Shown here in pieces: positions 62,466 through 64,000 of a stretch of DNA of 64,000 bases. Source of the stretch: Zingiber officinale (Eukaryota > Streptophyta > Magnoliopsida > Zingiberales > Zingiberaceae). A program made the translations under genes and the position numbers. The stretch spans positions 165,924,209-165,988,208 of the forward strand of contig NC_055988.1 of assembly GCF_018446385.1 (NCBI RefSeq), written 5' to 3'. The notes beneath the pieces are model-generated. The model was not told the DNA's origin. It did no database searches and worked only from the letters and a program-made list of their open reading frames with translations. Position 1 is the stretch's first letter. Each line of letters begins with the position of its first letter.

Positions 62466-62790
62466 TTTTAACATAGTCAGAATCTCTCCTTTCCTTTAAA
62501 TTACTTTTCTAATTCGATACTTAAATATCCTCATTCAGCTCTTAACACATGTCGAAACCTTCCCTCTTTTAAAATTATCTTCCTCTAACTCTTGACACAT
62601 GACACATGTCAGAATTTCTCACTATCTTTAAATTACCCACCCTTCAACCGACATATGTCAGAACCTCCCCTCTCGTTAAATTATTCACCCTTCAATTCTT
62701 AACACATGTCAAAACACTCATCTCCCTTTGAATTATCCCCCTTCCAACGCTTGATATATGTCAGAACATCTCATCTCTTTAAATTGATTA
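62466..62790. repeat. degenerate tandem array around ACACATGTCAGAA
   Basis: At least six diverged units of about 50-65 bases, each with a CTTGACACATGTCAGAAC-like core followed by a C/T-rich run and TTTAAATTA (cores near 62474, 62545, 62597, 62645, 62702, 62756). Non-coding. Confidence 0.75.
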
Positions 62791-63011
62791 AAATTTCTAT
62801 TTTTATTTTTTTTTGCATTTTTTATGTATTATTACTCTTCATTTGAAAAAAAAAAATTATTAGTAAGCTATAAATATGTTTACTATTAATTGTTAATATT
62901 TTTATTCGTTTCATGTATATAATTTTTATTTTGATCCATGTTTTTATACTTTTAAAATGTAGATCCGCTACATTAACGAACCCCACAAATATGGAGGGAG
63001 GTACATGCAGA

Positions 63012-63191
63012 TACACAGGCGTCACGTGTATGGTGGGGTAAACCTCAGGTCATCAGTTCCTGAGAATCGACCACACAGGCGCCACGCGTATGGTGAGGTA
63101 AACCTCAGGTCATCAGTTCCTGAGAATCGACCACACAGGCGTCACGCGTATGGTGAGGAAAACCTCAGGTCATCAGTTTTTGAGAATCGAC
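63012..63191. repeat. three 60-bp tandem repeats, open as 20-residue units
   Basis: Three consecutive copies with an exact 60-base period (63012, 63072, 63132), each containing ACACAGGCG, GTATGGTG and AAACCTCAGGTCATCAG, differing at only a few bases. On the plus strand a frame from 63005 to 63247 (80 codons) runs through them as repeats of HRRHAYGEVNLRSSVPENRP. I see no gene context, so I treat it as a minisatellite. Confidence 0.9.
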
Positions 63192-63529
63192 CCTTGACCA
63201 TTACACCAGAGATGTCATGTGTACCGTCTGTGCTATGCCATTTTTAAAATTTTTATAATTTTAATTTTTTTTATAAATAATAACTCCTAAAATCTACCAC
63301 TAAACAATAAATAAAAGAATATAAACCTATTAAAAAAATTATTCAAAAAAATAAAATTGATAAAAAATGGATAAAAAATTGATTAAAAAAAATAAAACCA
63401 ATAAAACAAAAGAAACAAAACTTAAAAAAAAACATGAATGTGAGAATAAGGGAAGGGTATAAAGGTAAAAAATTAGGTGGGGTCGGGAGGTGGGAAAAGC
63501 AAAAAAAAATTAGTTAATTAATTTATTCT

Positions 63530-64000
63530 AATAATTACTATATCCTAATCTTGATATGATTTGTTGAATAATTTTTTTTTACTCTCGACAAATTTAATGG
63601 GAGATCTTTGACATTGAGTTTGCTTGCTAGCTTGTTGAAACGTTGTTTAGATAATGGCTTAGTAAAAATATCAACAATTTGATCCTCCATAGAAATATAA
63701 GAGATCGATAATCATTGAGTCACCACACGCTCTCGAATAAAATGAAAATCAATTTCCACATGTTTTGTACGAGCATGAAAAATTAGATTTGCTGTGAGAT
63801 ATGTTGCTCCAATATTTCCACAGTAAATTTTTGATGCAGTATTTGATGTAAGATGAAGTTTAGAGAGAAGTGATTAAAGAAAATAATTTTAGACATTGTA
63901 TTTGCTATAACTTTATATTCTGTCTCGGTGCTTGAATGAGATACCGTAGGTTGTTTTTTTGAATTCCATGAGATAAGGTCTATCCAAGAAATATTGCATA
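63530..64000 (-). mobile_element. Ty1/copia fossil, end of the polyprotein (RNase H region)
   Basis: Read on the minus strand, the segment shows the C-terminal copia pol blocks, including HARTKHVEIDFHFIRERV and a DILTKPL-like stretch. It continues beyond the window edge. It is broken by several frame disruptions and looks old. Its LTR would lie to the left but I could not define it. Confidence 0.75.

Noticed and set aside
1-64000. CRISPR arrays, prokaryotic operons, tRNA or rRNA genes
   Set aside because: The sequence is a plant nuclear region; I saw no spaced identical repeats of CRISPR type and no cloverleaf or rRNA-like sequence, though tRNA genes can be missed by eye.

Overview
The window is nuclear DNA of a flowering plant. 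The genes have many short introns with GT..AG borders and plant-specific family members, separated by AT-rich DNA crowded with plant transposons (RTE LINE, Ty1/copia relics, long solo LTRs, hAT and PIF/Harbinger MITEs, and a CACTA element). Gene style and repeat content suggest a monocot, possibly in the ginger order; that placement is inference from memory and is not proven here.

Layout. 174-12073 (minus): an eight-exon CHIP-type TPR/U-box E3 ubiquitin ligase whose 8.6 kb third intron holds an RTE LINE split by a Ty1/copia fossil. 13249-17895 (minus): a thirteen-exon DUF647 gene, closest to ROOT UVB SENSITIVE 6. 20223-21442 (plus): a secreted class III peroxidase. 22649-23947: a non-autonomous hAT element with a perfect 8-bp target duplication. 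24366-26738 (minus): a Golgi-type Core-2/I-branching (DUF266, BC10-like) glycosyltransferase. 27410-29751 (minus): a MES11-like methylesterase (alpha/beta hydrolase). 30.3-37.3 kb: a repeat nest with a hAT MITE, one LTR and a second solo LTR inserted inside it. About 37.4-50.8 kb: a CACTA (En/Spm) transposon with two genes, a TNP2-type transposase and a companion protein ending in a Ulp1-like protease; a solo LTR sits inside the transposase gene. 51738-52370: a PIF/Harbinger-type MITE carrying a GC-rich passenger. 54438-54725 (minus): a small plant protein behind a long intron-containing 5' leader. 59509-61636 (plus): an NPF (NRT1/PTR) transporter. 61.6-64 kb: AT-rich DNA with two tandem arrays and the edge of a copia fossil.

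The host genes do not form a pathway; they are ordinary neighbours. For the six host genes with introns in the coding region, exon borders were read by eye and summed to whole codon counts, giving proteins of 277, 511, 320, 382, 349 and 501 residues; the seventh is a 95-residue single-exon reading frame. The most unusual material is structural: a 50-bp near-perfect palindrome next to the CACTA left end, six pairs of GGTCGACC-like palindromes in an LTR, a GC-rich passenger in a MITE, a 60-bp array that stays open as a 20-residue repeat, and an NPF transporter with an unusually short central linker. I found no convincing evidence of an entirely new system; the findings are graded accordingly.
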